Positions 16,244 to 25,451 are shown, counted from the first letter of the stretch. The stretch is DNA of 36,516 nucleotides from Paludibacteraceae bacterium (GCA_016292775.1 JAEDFN010000017.1:1-36516), one strand, 5' to 3'. Notes: generated by a model not told the origin, from the letters alone. Numbers and translations are program-made.

Positions 16244-17710
16244 TTAAATTGTGCTTTGATATTCTGCTTTTTCTTTACAAAGTAATAGTCCTATTATAGT
16301 AATAATTCCATTTAGAATCAGGATTTCAAATCCGAATTTATATCCAAATAGAATCTCTTCTGAAAATGTATCAATTATTACGGTTAGTAATATTGAAACA
16401 ATAGATATGTAAGGAATAGTTTTGTCTTTTATTCTCCATTTTGTAAAAAGACCTACAAAGAATAGTCCCAACAATGGTCCATATGTATAACCTGCAAATT
16501 TAAAAATAGTTTTTACTACACTTTCATCATTAAAGAGATGAAATAGTATAATAATTCCTATAAAACACAGAGCAACGATTGTGTGTGTTATCTCTCTAAC
16601 TTTCTTTAGTTTATGTTCCGATTTATTTTTTCCATTATAAATATCAATCATAAACGAGGTAGTCATTGCTACCATAGCGGAATTGGCACTCGAAAATGCG
16701 CTGGCTATTATTCCTAATATAAAAAATATTGATACAGAGAATGGAAGGTATTGTGTAGCTAAAATCGGATATATTTCATCAGGGTTCATTTGTTGAGATA
16801 TTCCTTTGGTATTTATATATATAACAAATAATACACCTAAACAAAGAAATATGAAATTAACGGGAATTAATGCAATACTAAATGAAAAGAAATTTTTTGT
16901 AGCTTCATGTATATTTTTTAAACTAAGATTTTTCTGCATCATATCTTGGTCTAATCCGGTCATCACTATTGTAATAAAAGCTCCTGATATGAATTGTTTA
17001 AAGAAGTTGTTTTCATTACTCCAAAAATTGCCGAAGTCAAATAATACAAACTGATCATTACTACATATGGCACTAACCATTGTGGTAAAATTCATATTCA
17101 ATTCTTTCCCGATGGAAAATATAGTAAATACCACAGCAAATACTAAAAAGAATGTTTGTATCATATCTGTCCAAATAATAGATTTTATACCTCCTTTTAT
17201 GGTATATGCCCAAATTAACATCACGGAAATTATTGCATTCAAATAAAATGGCAAATTTAATGGGTCGAAAACTGTTATTTGTAAAACTAATATTACAATG
17301 AATAATCTGAATCCGGCACCTATCAGTTTTGATAATAGAAATAATATTGCACTTGTTTTATAAGAAATTTTACCAAATCGCTGCTCTATATAGCCATATA
17401 TAGAAGTTAAATTCATTTTGTAATATAGTGGTAACAAGAAATACATTATAGCAATGTAACCTAAGAAGTTACCTAATATTACTTCAAAATAGGTCATTTT
17501 CGTTTCGGTAGAAACCAATCCTGGAACAGATATAAAAGTAACTCCGGAAAGGGTAGTGCCAATCATTCCGATTGCCACAACCCACCATGGAGAATTTTTA
17601 TTGCCTTTATAAAAATTATTTATATTATTTCCTTTAGATGAAAAATAACTTACTGAAAATATTACGGCAAAATATATTATTATAATGCAAATTACTATAT
17701 ATGGCGACAT
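16244..17710 (-). CDS. Sodium:solute symporter (SSS family)
   Basis: This 488-residue inner-membrane protein has about 13 predicted hydrophobic segments, beginning MSPYIVICIIIIYFAVIFSV. The sodium-site signature GTTLSGVTFISVPG is at 51-64, in the second membrane segment, followed by an invariant-looking YIEQRFG turn near residue 104 and FFILGIIASAFSSANSA in the later helix that completes the sodium site. The C-terminus is short and charged, with no fused kinase. The substrate (sugar, sialic acid, proline, etc.) cannot be inferred from context. It starts 5 bases after the upstream OmpA-family gene and is probably last in the plsC operon. Confidence 0.9.
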   Translation of the reverse strand: MSPYIVICIIIIYFAVIFSVSYFSSKGNNINNFYKGNKNSPWWVVAIGMIGTTLSGVTFISVPGLVSTETKMTYFEVILGNFLGYIAIMYFLLPLYYKMNLTSIYGYIEQRFGKISYKTSAILFLLSKLIGAGFRLFIVILVLQITVFDPLNLPFYLNAIISVMLIWAYTIKGGIKSIIWTDMIQTFFLVFAVVFTIFSIGKELNMNFTTMVSAICSNDQFVLFDFGNFWSNENNFFKQFISGAFITIVMTGLDQDMMQKNLSLKNIHEATKNFFSFSIALIPVNFIFLCLGVLFVIYINTKGISQQMNPDEIYPILATQYLPFSVSIFFILGIIASAFSSANSAMVAMTTSFMIDIYNGKNKSEHKLKKVREITHTIVALCFIGIIILFHLFNDESVVKTIFKFAGYTYGPLLGLFFVGLFTKWRIKDKTIPYISIVSILLTVIIDTFSEEILFGYKFGFEILILNGIITIIGLLLCKEKAEYQSTI

Positions 17711-17715
17711 ATTAT

Positions 17716-19605
17716 TTATTTTACAATAATTTCTACTCTTCTGTTTTTGGCATGTCCTTCCGGTGTATTTGAAGTATCAATAGGTTGTGTACTACCCATT
17801 CCTTTTGCACTAAGTCTACGAGGGTCTATCCCCTTCTTAATCAAAGCATTCATGAGCGCATTGGCTCTGCGCTCTGATAATTTCATATTATAATCAGCTT
17901 TTCCTTGATTATCTGTATGTCCTACTATTTCAATATTTACATTTAAATTCTTTTTCAAAAATTTTGATAGTCGCTCTATTTCTGCATATGATGTTTTTAA
18001 TATTACATCAGAATCGTAGTCGAAATACAAGTTATCTAATTTTACGGAGCTACCGGAAGTCATTGGTTGTAAGGCTACTATAATACTATCATTTGTATTG
18101 TCTATTGCTACTGTATAGTATAGATATCCTTTCATTTCAATGTTCAATCCGAAATTACCTTTTTCAGGGAGTAATGCAGAGAAAGTACCATTCTTCTTAT
18201 CTGAAATTGATTCGAAATATTTGGAACTTGTAGTTTGATCAAAAATTTCAATTTTTGTTTGTAATGGTTTTTTCGTATTTGCGTCATATACACGTCCAAA
18301 TTTTGGTTTTACAGGATTTGGACGAAGATTTTGTGGTAAGTCTATCTCATAAATTTCCAGTTTTTTGTCGTTCTTTTCTATTTTATTCGATGCAAAATAA
18401 GCTTTATCTCCTTTTCCGTTAACAACAAATCCTGATTCGTTACCGTGAGTATTTATCGGGTATCCTATATTTATAGGTTCCGACCATTTACCGCTTTTAT
18501 CTTTTTTTGATATAAAGATATCATTACCACCCATACCTTTATGACCATTTGAAGAGAAATACATTGTTTCATTATCTGCATGGATGAATGGTGCAAATTC
18601 TGATTTATCAGTATTAATTGGTGCTCCAAGTGGTTGTGCATTATATGTTGTTAATGTACCATTAGCATTGATTTTTACTTGTACGGACCAAATATCTCTA
18701 TCTCCCAGTCCGCCCGGTCGATTTGTAGTAAAGTATATTACATCTCCCGTTGGAGACATTACCGGATTACTCTCCCAATATGATGAGTTTGCAGGTTCTC
18801 CTAAGTTCATAGGGTATGACCATTCGTTACCTCTCTTTATTGAGTAATATATATCGCATGATCCTATATTATTCGGATTATTACATTGAACGAAAAACAT
18901 ATATCTACCATCTGCAGAAAAACTTTGAGAACCTTCATTGCCCGGTGTATTCATTGGTTCCGGCATAGGGCGACTTTCTGTCCAATGATCTCCTTTCCAA
19001 AAACTTACATATAAATCTTCTTGAAACCTTTCATTGCCAACGTAATCGTATTGCGGAACCAATACTGTGGTAGAAAACATCATACCATCGGCAGTGATAC
19101 TAGGAAAATAATCGTCGTATGGCGTATTTATTGCTGTTAAATTTTGTGGATGAAAAGGTACTGGATGGTTTTTTAATTCTAATGCATAGTTGTATCTTTC
19201 AAGTTCTAATGACTTATATTTTTGAAGAGTTTCATCTGTCACTTCATTTATCTTTGAAATAGCTTTTTCGTACTCTCCATTATAATAATAGCAGTTTGCT
19301 AAATGACATTTGGTTTCGTCAGTAAATTCCAAATTACTCTCTTCCAGGGTTTCTAAAATTTCAATAGCATTTGAAATCTCGTCCATTCCTAAATATATTG
19401 ATGATAATTCCCAATATGCTTCAACAAATTTGTTATCTTTTTTTATTGCATTATTTAGATATTCTATTTTTTCACTTTTTGTAAAAGCTTGCTTGGATAA
19501 ATTATAATACTCAATTGCTTTCTTTGATTTGGTAGTAAACCCTTGAGAGAAAAGAAGCGTTACATTCAATAGCAATATTGCGAGAATAAATAATATTTTT
19601 TTCAT
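17716..19605 (-). CDS. TPR/PD40/OmpA multidomain envelope protein (PorE-like architecture)
   Basis: The 629-residue protein has a signal peptide (MKKILFILAILLLNVTLLFS) without a lipobox cysteine. TPR-like helices cover about 25-135, and a PD40 beta-propeller about 155-420 (repeats such as YDDYFPSITADGMMF and GDVIYFTTNRPGGLGDRDIW). A carboxypeptidase-regulatory-like fold covers about 430-510. A C-terminal OmpA peptidoglycan-binding domain begins near 523 (LYFDYDSD, then HTDNQGKADYNMKLSERRA). That order matches PorE of the type IX secretion system, but PorE is a lipoprotein and many paralogues share the layout. It probably links the cell wall to an outer-membrane complex. It overlaps plsC by 4 bases. 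Confidence 0.88.
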   Translation of the reverse strand: MKKILFILAILLLNVTLLFSQGFTTKSKKAIEYYNLSKQAFTKSEKIEYLNNAIKKDNKFVEAYWELSSIYLGMDEISNAIEILETLEESNLEFTDETKCHLANCYYYNGEYEKAISKINEVTDETLQKYKSLELERYNYALELKNHPVPFHPQNLTAINTPYDDYFPSITADGMMFSTTVLVPQYDYVGNERFQEDLYVSFWKGDHWTESRPMPEPMNTPGNEGSQSFSADGRYMFFVQCNNPNNIGSCDIYYSIKRGNEWSYPMNLGEPANSSYWESNPVMSPTGDVIYFTTNRPGGLGDRDIWSVQVKINANGTLTTYNAQPLGAPINTDKSEFAPFIHADNETMYFSSNGHKGMGGNDIFISKKDKSGKWSEPINIGYPINTHGNESGFVVNGKGDKAYFASNKIEKNDKKLEIYEIDLPQNLRPNPVKPKFGRVYDANTKKPLQTKIEIFDQTTSSKYFESISDKKNGTFSALLPEKGNFGLNIEMKGYLYYTVAIDNTNDSIIVALQPMTSGSSVKLDNLYFDYDSDVILKTSYAEIERLSKFLKKNLNVNIEIVGHTDNQGKADYNMKLSERRANALMNALIKKGIDPRRLSAKGMGSTQPIDTSNTPEGHAKNRRVEIIVK

Positions 19606-20327
19606 AAGTCCTTATTTATTATGTTTTTAACATTTTCAATCATTTCAATAATATTATTGTCAGTAAGAGTATCCGTGTTAATTGGTTCGTGGATAATCAT
19701 CTCTATTTTACCGGGATTAATAATAAATGTATTATATGGCATAACTTCAAATGCTCCTTTTATGGTTATTGGAACAATTGGTAGATGTAAATCTCGGGCA
19801 ATATGAAAAGCCCCTTTTTTAAATTTGCCTAATTTTCCATCTTTTGTTCTGGTTCCTTCCGGAAAGATGACAATAGAATTACCGTTTTTTAATTTTGCTT
19901 CAGCTAATAATAAACTTTTTTGAGCTTGAATGGCACTTGATCTATTAATAAAAATGTGCCCCATAATATCACATGCCTTGCCAACAAGAGGTATATTGCG
20001 AATCTCTTTTTTCATTACCCATTTAAATTTACTGTTTAACCAACCGTAAATTAAGAAAATATCGAATATGCTTTGATGATTTGCAAGAAAAATATATGAT
20101 TTATTATGTTCTATGTTTTCATTACCTTTTGTATTTATTCTGACAAAAGAGGTATAACAAATAATTCTTGCCCATACTCTTCCCGGGTAATATCCCCATT
20201 TATTATCACCAAAAATAGGAATCATTATGATAGTAGCTGTGCCACAAATAATGGTAGTAATTATTACAATTGGTATAAAAAATAAAATTGAATATATAAT
20301 AATTAAAATTCTTTTTGCAATATTCAT
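19602..20327 (-). CDS. plsC: 1-acyl-sn-glycerol-3-phosphate acyltransferase
   Basis: PlsC acylates lysophosphatidate to phosphatidate at the inner membrane. The 241 residues have one or two N-terminal membrane segments (about 7-38), the catalytic HX4D box as NHQSIFD (H84, D89), and the acceptor-binding FPEGTR at 155-160. A third motif, IVPITIKGAF, follows. It is the first gene of a minus-strand operon with the OmpA-family and symporter genes; the downstream start overlaps its stop by 4 bases. A second, smaller relative is at 23250-23795. Confidence 0.93.
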   Translation of the reverse strand: MNIAKRILIIIYSILFFIPIVIITTIICGTATIIMIPIFGDNKWGYYPGRVWARIICYTSFVRINTKGNENIEHNKSYIFLANHQSIFDIFLIYGWLNSKFKWVMKKEIRNIPLVGKACDIMGHIFINRSSAIQAQKSLLLAEAKLKNGNSIVIFPEGTRTKDGKLGKFKKGAFHIARDLHLPIVPITIKGAFEVMPYNTFIINPGKIEMIIHEPINTDTLTDNNIIEMIENVKNIINKDL

Positions 20328-20347
20328 ATTTTTATCGTTTTGATATG

Positions 20348-20355
20348 CAAAGCTA
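20348..20355 (-). promoter_or_regulatory. -7 box of the plsC operon
   Basis: The minus strand reads TAGCTTTG followed by C, fitting TAnnTTTG, with a predicted leader of about 15 bases to the plsC ATG. The region is shared with the divergent transketolase promoter. Confidence 0.55.
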
Positions 20356-20421
20356 CAAAAATAAATTGAATCAGCTATTATTTAATGCCTACTTTATTAG
20401 ATTGATTCATTAAAAATGCCT

Positions 20422-20429
20422 ACCTTTGC
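20422..20429 (+). promoter_or_regulatory. -7 box of the transketolase gene
   Basis: TACCTTTG followed by C is consensus; the leader is about 37 bases. The nonamer AATGCCTAC occurs here (20416-20424) and again at 20384-20392, placing a second TACTTTAT-like box 32 bases upstream. Confidence 0.6.
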
Positions 20430-20472
20430 ATTGTAAAAATAATAAACAATTATTACTAATAAATACCATATT

Positions 20473-22485
20473 ATGAACACAGTTGAACAGATGAATAGAG
20501 CGGCTGACAATATAAGAATATTGGCGGCTTCTATGGTTGAAAAAGCAAAATCCGGACATCCGGGCGGTGCGATGGGCGGTGCTGATTTTATTAATGTACT
20601 ATATTCGGAATATTTAATTTTTAATCCGGAAAATCCTTTTTGGGAAGGCCGAGATAGATTTTTCTTAGATCCCGGTCATATGTCTCCAATGCTTTATTCT
20701 GTGTTAGCATGTTCAGGAAAATATTCATTAGATGATTTAAAATCTTTCAGACAATGGGGTAGTATTACTCCCGGTCATCCTGAAGTAGATGTAAAACACG
20801 GAGTGGAAAATACTTCAGGTCCTCTCGGTCAAGGTCATACTTTTGCTGTTGGTGCAGCTATTGCAGCAAAATTCTTAAAAGCCCGCCTTGGTAATGTAAT
20901 GAATCAAACTATATATGCTTTTATTTCCGATGGTGGTATTCAAGAGGAAATTTCTCAAGGTGCAGGTCGTATTGCAGGTCACCTTGGCTTGGATAATTTA
21001 ATAATGTATTACGATTCTAATGATATCCAATTATCTACATCTACTAATGAAGTAACCAGCGAAGATGTGGCTAAGAAATATGAGGCATGGGGATGGTTTG
21101 TAATGCAAATTGATGGTAATGATGTTGCTCAAATTCGTAAAGCTCTTGATGCTGCAAAAGCAGAAAATAGTCGACCTACATTAATTATAGGTAAAACAAT
21201 CATGGGTAAGGGTGCCCGTAAAGCAGATAATTCAAGTTATGAAAATAATTGCGCTACTCATGGTGCCCCTCTTGGTGGTGATGCTTATATTAATACAATA
21301 AAAAATCTTGGTGGTGATGTAGAAAATCCATTCCAATTTTTTGAAGAAACAAAGGCTATTTATGCAAAACGTCGTGAAGAATTATTAGGTATAGTAAAAG
21401 AAAAATTACAATATAAAGCTCAATGGGCTTCTGAAAATCCAGAAAAAGCAGCTAAATTGAATAGATGGTTTTCCGGAAAAGCTCCGATAATAGATTGGAG
21501 TAAAATAGAGCAAAAACCGGATCAGGCTACTCGTGCCGCTTCTGCTAATTGTTTATCTTTATTGGCAAAACAAGTTGATAACATGATTGTATCATCTGCC
21601 GATTTATCTAATTCAGATAAAACAGATGGTTTCTTAAAACAAACACATGCTTTAACTCGTAATGATTTTTCAGGAGCATTCCTTCAAGCCGGAGTTGCCG
21701 AACTTACAATGGCATGTTTGTGCTTAGGTATGGCATTACATGGTGGTGTTATTGCTGCTTGTGCTACATTCTTTGTTTTTTCTGATTATATGAAACCAGC
21801 AATAAGGATGGCGGCTCTTATGCAATTGCCGGTGAAATTTATTTGGAGTCATGATGCTTTCCGCGTCGGTGAAGATGGTCCTACTCATGAGCCGGTAGAG
21901 CAAGAGGCACAACTTAGATTGATGGAAAAATTAAAAAATCATAGTGGTCAGAATTCTATGTTAGTTCTCCGTCCTGCAGATGTTTATGAAACTACTGTTG
22001 CTTATAAGATTATGATGGAGAATACTTCAACACCTACCGGTATGATTCTCTCTCGTCAGAATATTAAAGATTTGCCGGGTAATAGATTAGTTGAGGCGGA
22101 AGGCGTTGCGAAAGGAGCTTATGTTGTAATCGACAATAAAGATTCGCAAATAACTCTCCTCGCATCCGGTTCTGAAGTATCTACATTGGCTGAAGCTTCT
22201 GAAATTTTAAAGGCAGAAGGTATTAATGTTCGCCTCGTATCTGTTCCTTCAGAAGGATTATTCAGATCACAATCTAAAGAATATCAAGAATCAGTTTTAA
22301 AACCAAATGAAAAACGATTCGGACTTACTGCTGGTTTACCTTGCAATCTTGCAGGTTTAGTTGGAGAAAATGGTGTAATTTTCGGTCTTGAATCTTTTGG
22401 ATTTTCAGCTCCTTATAAAGTATTGGATGAGAAACTTGGTTTTACTCCTGCTCAAGTAGCCGAAAATATTAAAAAGGCATTATAA
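20473..22485 (+). CDS. tkt: Transketolase
   Basis: Transketolase moves two-carbon ketol units between sugar phosphates using thiamine diphosphate in the pentose phosphate pathway. The 670-residue single chain has the full layout: H29 in SGHPGGAMGGAD, the cofactor segment ISDGGIQEEISQGAGR near 154-169 with the metal-binding aspartate, the central pyrimidine-binding domain (SHDAFRVGEDGPTHEPVEQ), and a C-terminal domain. The cofactor motif reads SDG rather than GDG, which I recall as common in Bacteroidota. It is monocistronic, closed by a strong terminator, and complements rpe at 1574-2221. Confidence 0.97.
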   Translation: MNTVEQMNRAADNIRILAASMVEKAKSGHPGGAMGGADFINVLYSEYLIFNPENPFWEGRDRFFLDPGHMSPMLYSVLACSGKYSLDDLKSFRQWGSITPGHPEVDVKHGVENTSGPLGQGHTFAVGAAIAAKFLKARLGNVMNQTIYAFISDGGIQEEISQGAGRIAGHLGLDNLIMYYDSNDIQLSTSTNEVTSEDVAKKYEAWGWFVMQIDGNDVAQIRKALDAAKAENSRPTLIIGKTIMGKGARKADNSSYENNCATHGAPLGGDAYINTIKNLGGDVENPFQFFEETKAIYAKRREELLGIVKEKLQYKAQWASENPEKAAKLNRWFSGKAPIIDWSKIEQKPDQATRAASANCLSLLAKQVDNMIVSSADLSNSDKTDGFLKQTHALTRNDFSGAFLQAGVAELTMACLCLGMALHGGVIAACATFFVFSDYMKPAIRMAALMQLPVKFIWSHDAFRVGEDGPTHEPVEQEAQLRLMEKLKNHSGQNSMLVLRPADVYETTVAYKIMMENTSTPTGMILSRQNIKDLPGNRLVEAEGVAKGAYVVIDNKDSQITLLASGSEVSTLAEASEILKAEGINVRLVSVPSEGLFRSQSKEYQESVLKPNEKRFGLTAGLPCNLAGLVGENGVIFGLESFGFSAPYKVLDEKLGFTPAQVAENIKKAL

Positions 22486-22506
22486 TAATTTTATTATCAT
22501 AGTTAT

Positions 22507-22546
22507 AAGTGTAATAAAGATTTTGTCTTTATTACACTTTTTTTAT
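22507..22546 (+). terminator. Rho-independent terminator after transketolase
   Basis: AAGTGTAATAAAGA (22507-22520) pairs perfectly with TCTTTATTACACTT (22526-22539) over a 5-base loop and is followed by a T run. The 14-base-pair stem is the strongest terminator in the window. Confidence 0.9.
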
Positions 22547-22556
22547 ACGCAAAATA

Positions 22557-22588
22557 TTTGCATATATTATGAAAACTACGTAACTTTG
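22557..22588 (+). promoter_or_regulatory. Promoter of the WYL-less regulator gene
   Basis: TTTG (22557-22560), a 20-base spacer and TAACTTTG (22581-22588) fit the consensus. The leader to the ATG at 22612 is only about 17 bases. Confidence 0.7.
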
Positions 22589-22611
22589 TAGCGTTATTAA
22601 ATTATGATAAT

Positions 22612-23253
22612 ATGAATATTAAACGGTTGCTTATTATCAATCAATGTTTGAAAGATAATACAAAGAAATGGTCGTTGCAAGACTTAATAGATGCTTGTAA
22701 AGATACAGGAAAAAATTCCAAACGCTCTGTTCAAGCAGATTTGGAGTTGATGAGAAATTCTGTAAAGGGATATAACGCACCGATTAAAGTAGTAGAGAAG
22801 AAGTACTACTCTTATGATGATAAAAAATATACTTTACTAAATCAAACATTGACAGAGTTAGACAAACAAAATATTTTAGAGGCTCTAAATGTGTTATATG
22901 ATTATTCAGCTTTTTCGTCATTAAAAAACATCGAATCTCCATTAATTACACTACATGAGAAAATAGCTCAGTCTTTGAATTTACCTCTCCCCGTTAAAGT
23001 AGAAAAAGAGAATAATTCTTCTATTTTTGTTAGGCTATGGGTAGAATACTCTATTGTAGATGAAATTATCAATTCCCCTATAGATAACTCTCAAAGGGTT
23101 GAGCTTGAAGAGATAGATGGTAGTATGATTTTACAATATAATATGGTTGTATCAAAGAAAATTGAAGATTTTCTCGTTGCGAACCATGACAAAATAAAAG
23201 TATTATCACCTAATTCGCTTCAAAACAAGATTAAAAAATTTATTAACGGTTAA
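22612..23253 (+). CDS. WYL-family-type transcriptional regulator lacking the WYL domain
   Basis: The 213-residue protein begins like Bacteroidota WYL regulators: a winged-HTH-like region at about 1-60 (NQCLKDNTKKWSLQDLIDAC, then RSVQADLELMR and GYNAPI), then a linker with YYSYDDKKYTL. Residues 138-213 resemble the C-terminal WCX domain (VRLWVEYSIVDEII, NSPIDNSQ, then KIKVLSPNSL). The WYL ligand-binding domain of roughly 100 residues expected between them is missing, with no frameshift. It may therefore bind DNA without the usual sensing. Its stop overlaps that of the convergent acyltransferase gene. Assignment rests on pattern memory. Confidence 0.75.
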   Translation: MNIKRLLIINQCLKDNTKKWSLQDLIDACKDTGKNSKRSVQADLELMRNSVKGYNAPIKVVEKKYYSYDDKKYTLLNQTLTELDKQNILEALNVLYDYSAFSSLKNIESPLITLHEKIAQSLNLPLPVKVEKENNSSIFVRLWVEYSIVDEIINSPIDNSQRVELEEIDGSMILQYNMVVSKKIEDFLVANHDKIKVLSPNSLQNKIKKFING

Positions 23254-23795
23254 ATTTTGCAACCGAATTTTTCCGGATATTTAGCACTAATATTACTATA
23301 AAAGTTCTTAATAATCTTTATATCTTCTTCATAATTAGTTGGGTTCAACAGTTTGTTGTATCCAACTATTTTTTTCTTATAATCTATATAGGCCAGTACA
23401 ATAGGTACATTCGCTTTTTGAGCGATGAAATAAAATCCTTTTTTCCATTCATAATTCAAACTGCGTGTACCTTCCGGTGTAAGTCCTATTATCAAATTAT
23501 CTCTTTTCTGAAATTCTTCTGATATAATGTCTGTAATATTATTTTTTTTACTTCTATCAATAGGGATACCACCGAGAGACTTCATAAATTTGTTCAAAGG
23601 AAATCTAAACCACTCTTTTTTCATAAAAAAAGAAGCATGCAAGTTTGTTGCATATTTAAAAAGTATGCCTACAATAAAATCCCAATTAGAGGTGTGAGGA
23701 GCTATACATACAACACATTTATCGGGAAGTGATATACTTGTATCAATTTTCCAATGGAATAATGATAATAGTTTTTTCGCTGTATTGTTTTTCAT
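23250..23795 (-). CDS. Small PlsC-like acyltransferase
   Basis: The 181-residue protein carries the glycerophosphate acyltransferase HX4D box at H34-D39 (PHTSNWD) and the PEGTR motif in GLTPEGTRS (about 109-117). It is shorter than PlsC and lacks a clear N-terminal membrane segment. Such small homologues are common in Bacteroidota and may acylate lysophospholipids or other lipids; the substrate is unknown. Its start overlaps the stop of the upstream flavoprotein gene by 4 bases, suggesting coupling. Its stop overlaps the stop of the convergent regulator gene. Confidence 0.85.
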   Translation of the reverse strand: MKNNTAKKLLSLFHWKIDTSISLPDKCVVCIAPHTSNWDFIVGILFKYATNLHASFFMKKEWFRFPLNKFMKSLGGIPIDRSKKNNITDIISEEFQKRDNLIIGLTPEGTRSLNYEWKKGFYFIAQKANVPIVLAYIDYKKKIVGYNKLLNPTNYEEDIKIIKNFYSNISAKYPEKFGCKI

Positions 23796-25360
23796 AAGTG
23801 TATGTTGTTTATAATATTATAAATAGATTCTGCACATTTTTCTCCATCCATCGCACTTGATGTAATGCCTCCGGCGTATCCACTTCCTTCTCCGGCAGGG
23901 AATAATCCTTTAATTTGTATATGTTCAAATGTATTCGGATTTCGAGGAATGCGGATTGGTGAAGAAGATCTACTTTCAACACCGACTATAATGGCGTCGT
24001 TTGTTATAAATCCCGGCATTTTCTTATTAAATCCTTTAAAACCTTCTTGCAGAGATTTTGAAATTATAGAAGGCATCCATTTATGTAATGGTGAAGAAAT
24101 TACTCCGGGTAAATACGAACATTTTGGTAGGGTAGATGAGGTAGTATTACTAATAAAGTCGGCCAATCTTTGGGCGGGTGCTTGCTGTCCGGAACAAACG
24201 GCTTCGAATGACATTCTTTCAAAATCTTCTTGGAATTTTAATCCTGATAATTCGTTATATTTAGTGTAGTTTTTTAAATTTTCAGGGTGTAATTCAACTA
24301 CAATACCGGAATTGGCATATGGAGAATTACGTCTTGATGCACTCATACCATTAACTACCACTTGATTGTTTTGAGTAGCAGAAGGAACAATGCAACCGCC
24401 GGGACACATACAAAAGGAGTATACACCTCTATTATCAACTTGTTGTACTAATGAGTAAGATGCCGAAGGTAAGTAGTTGTTTTTTGCTGCAGAATGGTAT
24501 TGAATTTTGTTTATTAATGATTGGGGATGTTCAACTCTAACTCCCATGGCAAAGCCTTTTGCTTCAATAGATATGTTATTATTATACAATGTATAATAAA
24601 TATCACGAGCTGAATGTCCACTTGCCAAAATTACATAGTTTGATTTGTAAGTAACTCCATTTTCACATTTTACACCTTGTATTTCATTAAAACTAATATC
24701 AAAATCAGTTACTTTTGAGTTGTAATGAATTTCTCCTCCACAATCCAAAATTCGTTGCCTTATATTTTTGATTACTGTTGGTAATACATCTGTTCCAATA
24801 TGAGGGTGTGCTTCAAATAGTATTTCATCTTGAGCACCATGCATATGAAATATTTCCAAGATACGCTTAATATTACCTCTTTTATTTGACCTTGTAAATA
24901 ATTTTCCATCAGAGAAAGTACCTGCTCCTCCTTCTCCAAAACAATAATTACTCTCTTCATTTAGAGATATGTTTCTTGATAGAAGTGCTATATCTTTTTT
25001 GCGTTCCGATACATCCTTTCCCCTCTCTAATACTATAGGTTTCAGCCCCAATTCTATTAATCTTAAAGCAGCGAATAAGCCGGCAGGACCAGCCCCTACA
25101 ACGATAATCTCTTTGGATTTGGAAATATTATTGTAGTAGTACTCATTTTCATACTTATATGAGAAACTTTCCGATATATATATGATTAATTTTAAAATAA
25201 TTATCGGGTTTCTTGAACGCGCATCAATAGATTTTTTTACTACTTGAATATGTGTAATATCTTCTATCGGTATTTGTATCTGTTTAGATATTACCTTTTT
25301 AATAATATCTATCGAGGAAGCTTCATATGGAGATAATTTTAATTGCAGCTCTTGAATCAT
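23792..25360 (-). CDS. FAD-dependent oxidoreductase of the COG2509 type
   Basis: The 522-residue flavoprotein has a small N-terminal domain (1-80) typical of COG2509, then the FAD Rossmann motif GAGPAGLFAALR (89-100) and VLERG. The C-terminal FAD-binding segment GLFPAGEGSGYAGGITSSAMDG is also clear, and a conserved FCMCPGG stretch lies in the middle. Members resemble uncharacterised dehydrogenases distantly related to HI0933-like and geranylgeranyl reductase flavoproteins. The substrate is unknown. It is translated just before a small acyltransferase, with a 4-base overlap. Its promoter lies back to back with that of the DUF3109 gene. Confidence 0.9.
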   Translation of the reverse strand: MIQELQLKLSPYEASSIDIIKKVISKQIQIPIEDITHIQVVKKSIDARSRNPIIILKLIIYISESFSYKYENEYYYNNISKSKEIIVVGAGPAGLFAALRLIELGLKPIVLERGKDVSERKKDIALLSRNISLNEESNYCFGEGGAGTFSDGKLFTRSNKRGNIKRILEIFHMHGAQDEILFEAHPHIGTDVLPTVIKNIRQRILDCGGEIHYNSKVTDFDISFNEIQGVKCENGVTYKSNYVILASGHSARDIYYTLYNNNISIEAKGFAMGVRVEHPQSLINKIQYHSAAKNNYLPSASYSLVQQVDNRGVYSFCMCPGGCIVPSATQNNQVVVNGMSASRRNSPYANSGIVVELHPENLKNYTKYNELSGLKFQEDFERMSFEAVCSGQQAPAQRLADFISNTTSSTLPKCSYLPGVISSPLHKWMPSIISKSLQEGFKGFNKKMPGFITNDAIIVGVESRSSSPIRIPRNPNTFEHIQIKGLFPAGEGSGYAGGITSSAMDGEKCAESIYNIINNIHL

Positions 25361-25376
25361 AAAAATAAATTTTATA

Positions 25377-25384
25377 CAAAGTTA
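25377..25384 (-). promoter_or_regulatory. -7 box of the COG2509 flavoprotein gene
   Basis: The minus strand reads TAACTTTG, about 17 bases upstream of the ATG at 25360. The predicted leader is only about 10 bases. Confidence 0.55.
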
Positions 25385-25428
25385 CTCAATTAAATCCATA
25401 TAAATGAAAAAGAGTAGATAAAAAGTAG

Positions 25429-25436
25429 TATCTTTG
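25429..25436 (+). promoter_or_regulatory. -7 box of the DUF3109 gene
   Basis: TATCTTTG followed by C fits the consensus. The predicted start site near 25442 leaves about 10 bases before the ATG at 25452, so the mRNA would be nearly leaderless. An upstream TTG reading into the gene lies inside this box and was rejected as a start. Confidence 0.55.
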
Positions 25437-25451
25437 CAAAAAAATTTTTTT

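Noticed and set aside
23865..24269. 134-codon open frame on the plus strand
   Set aside because: It lies antisense inside the COG2509 flavoprotein gene, has no promoter and no family pattern; the flavoprotein explains the sequence.
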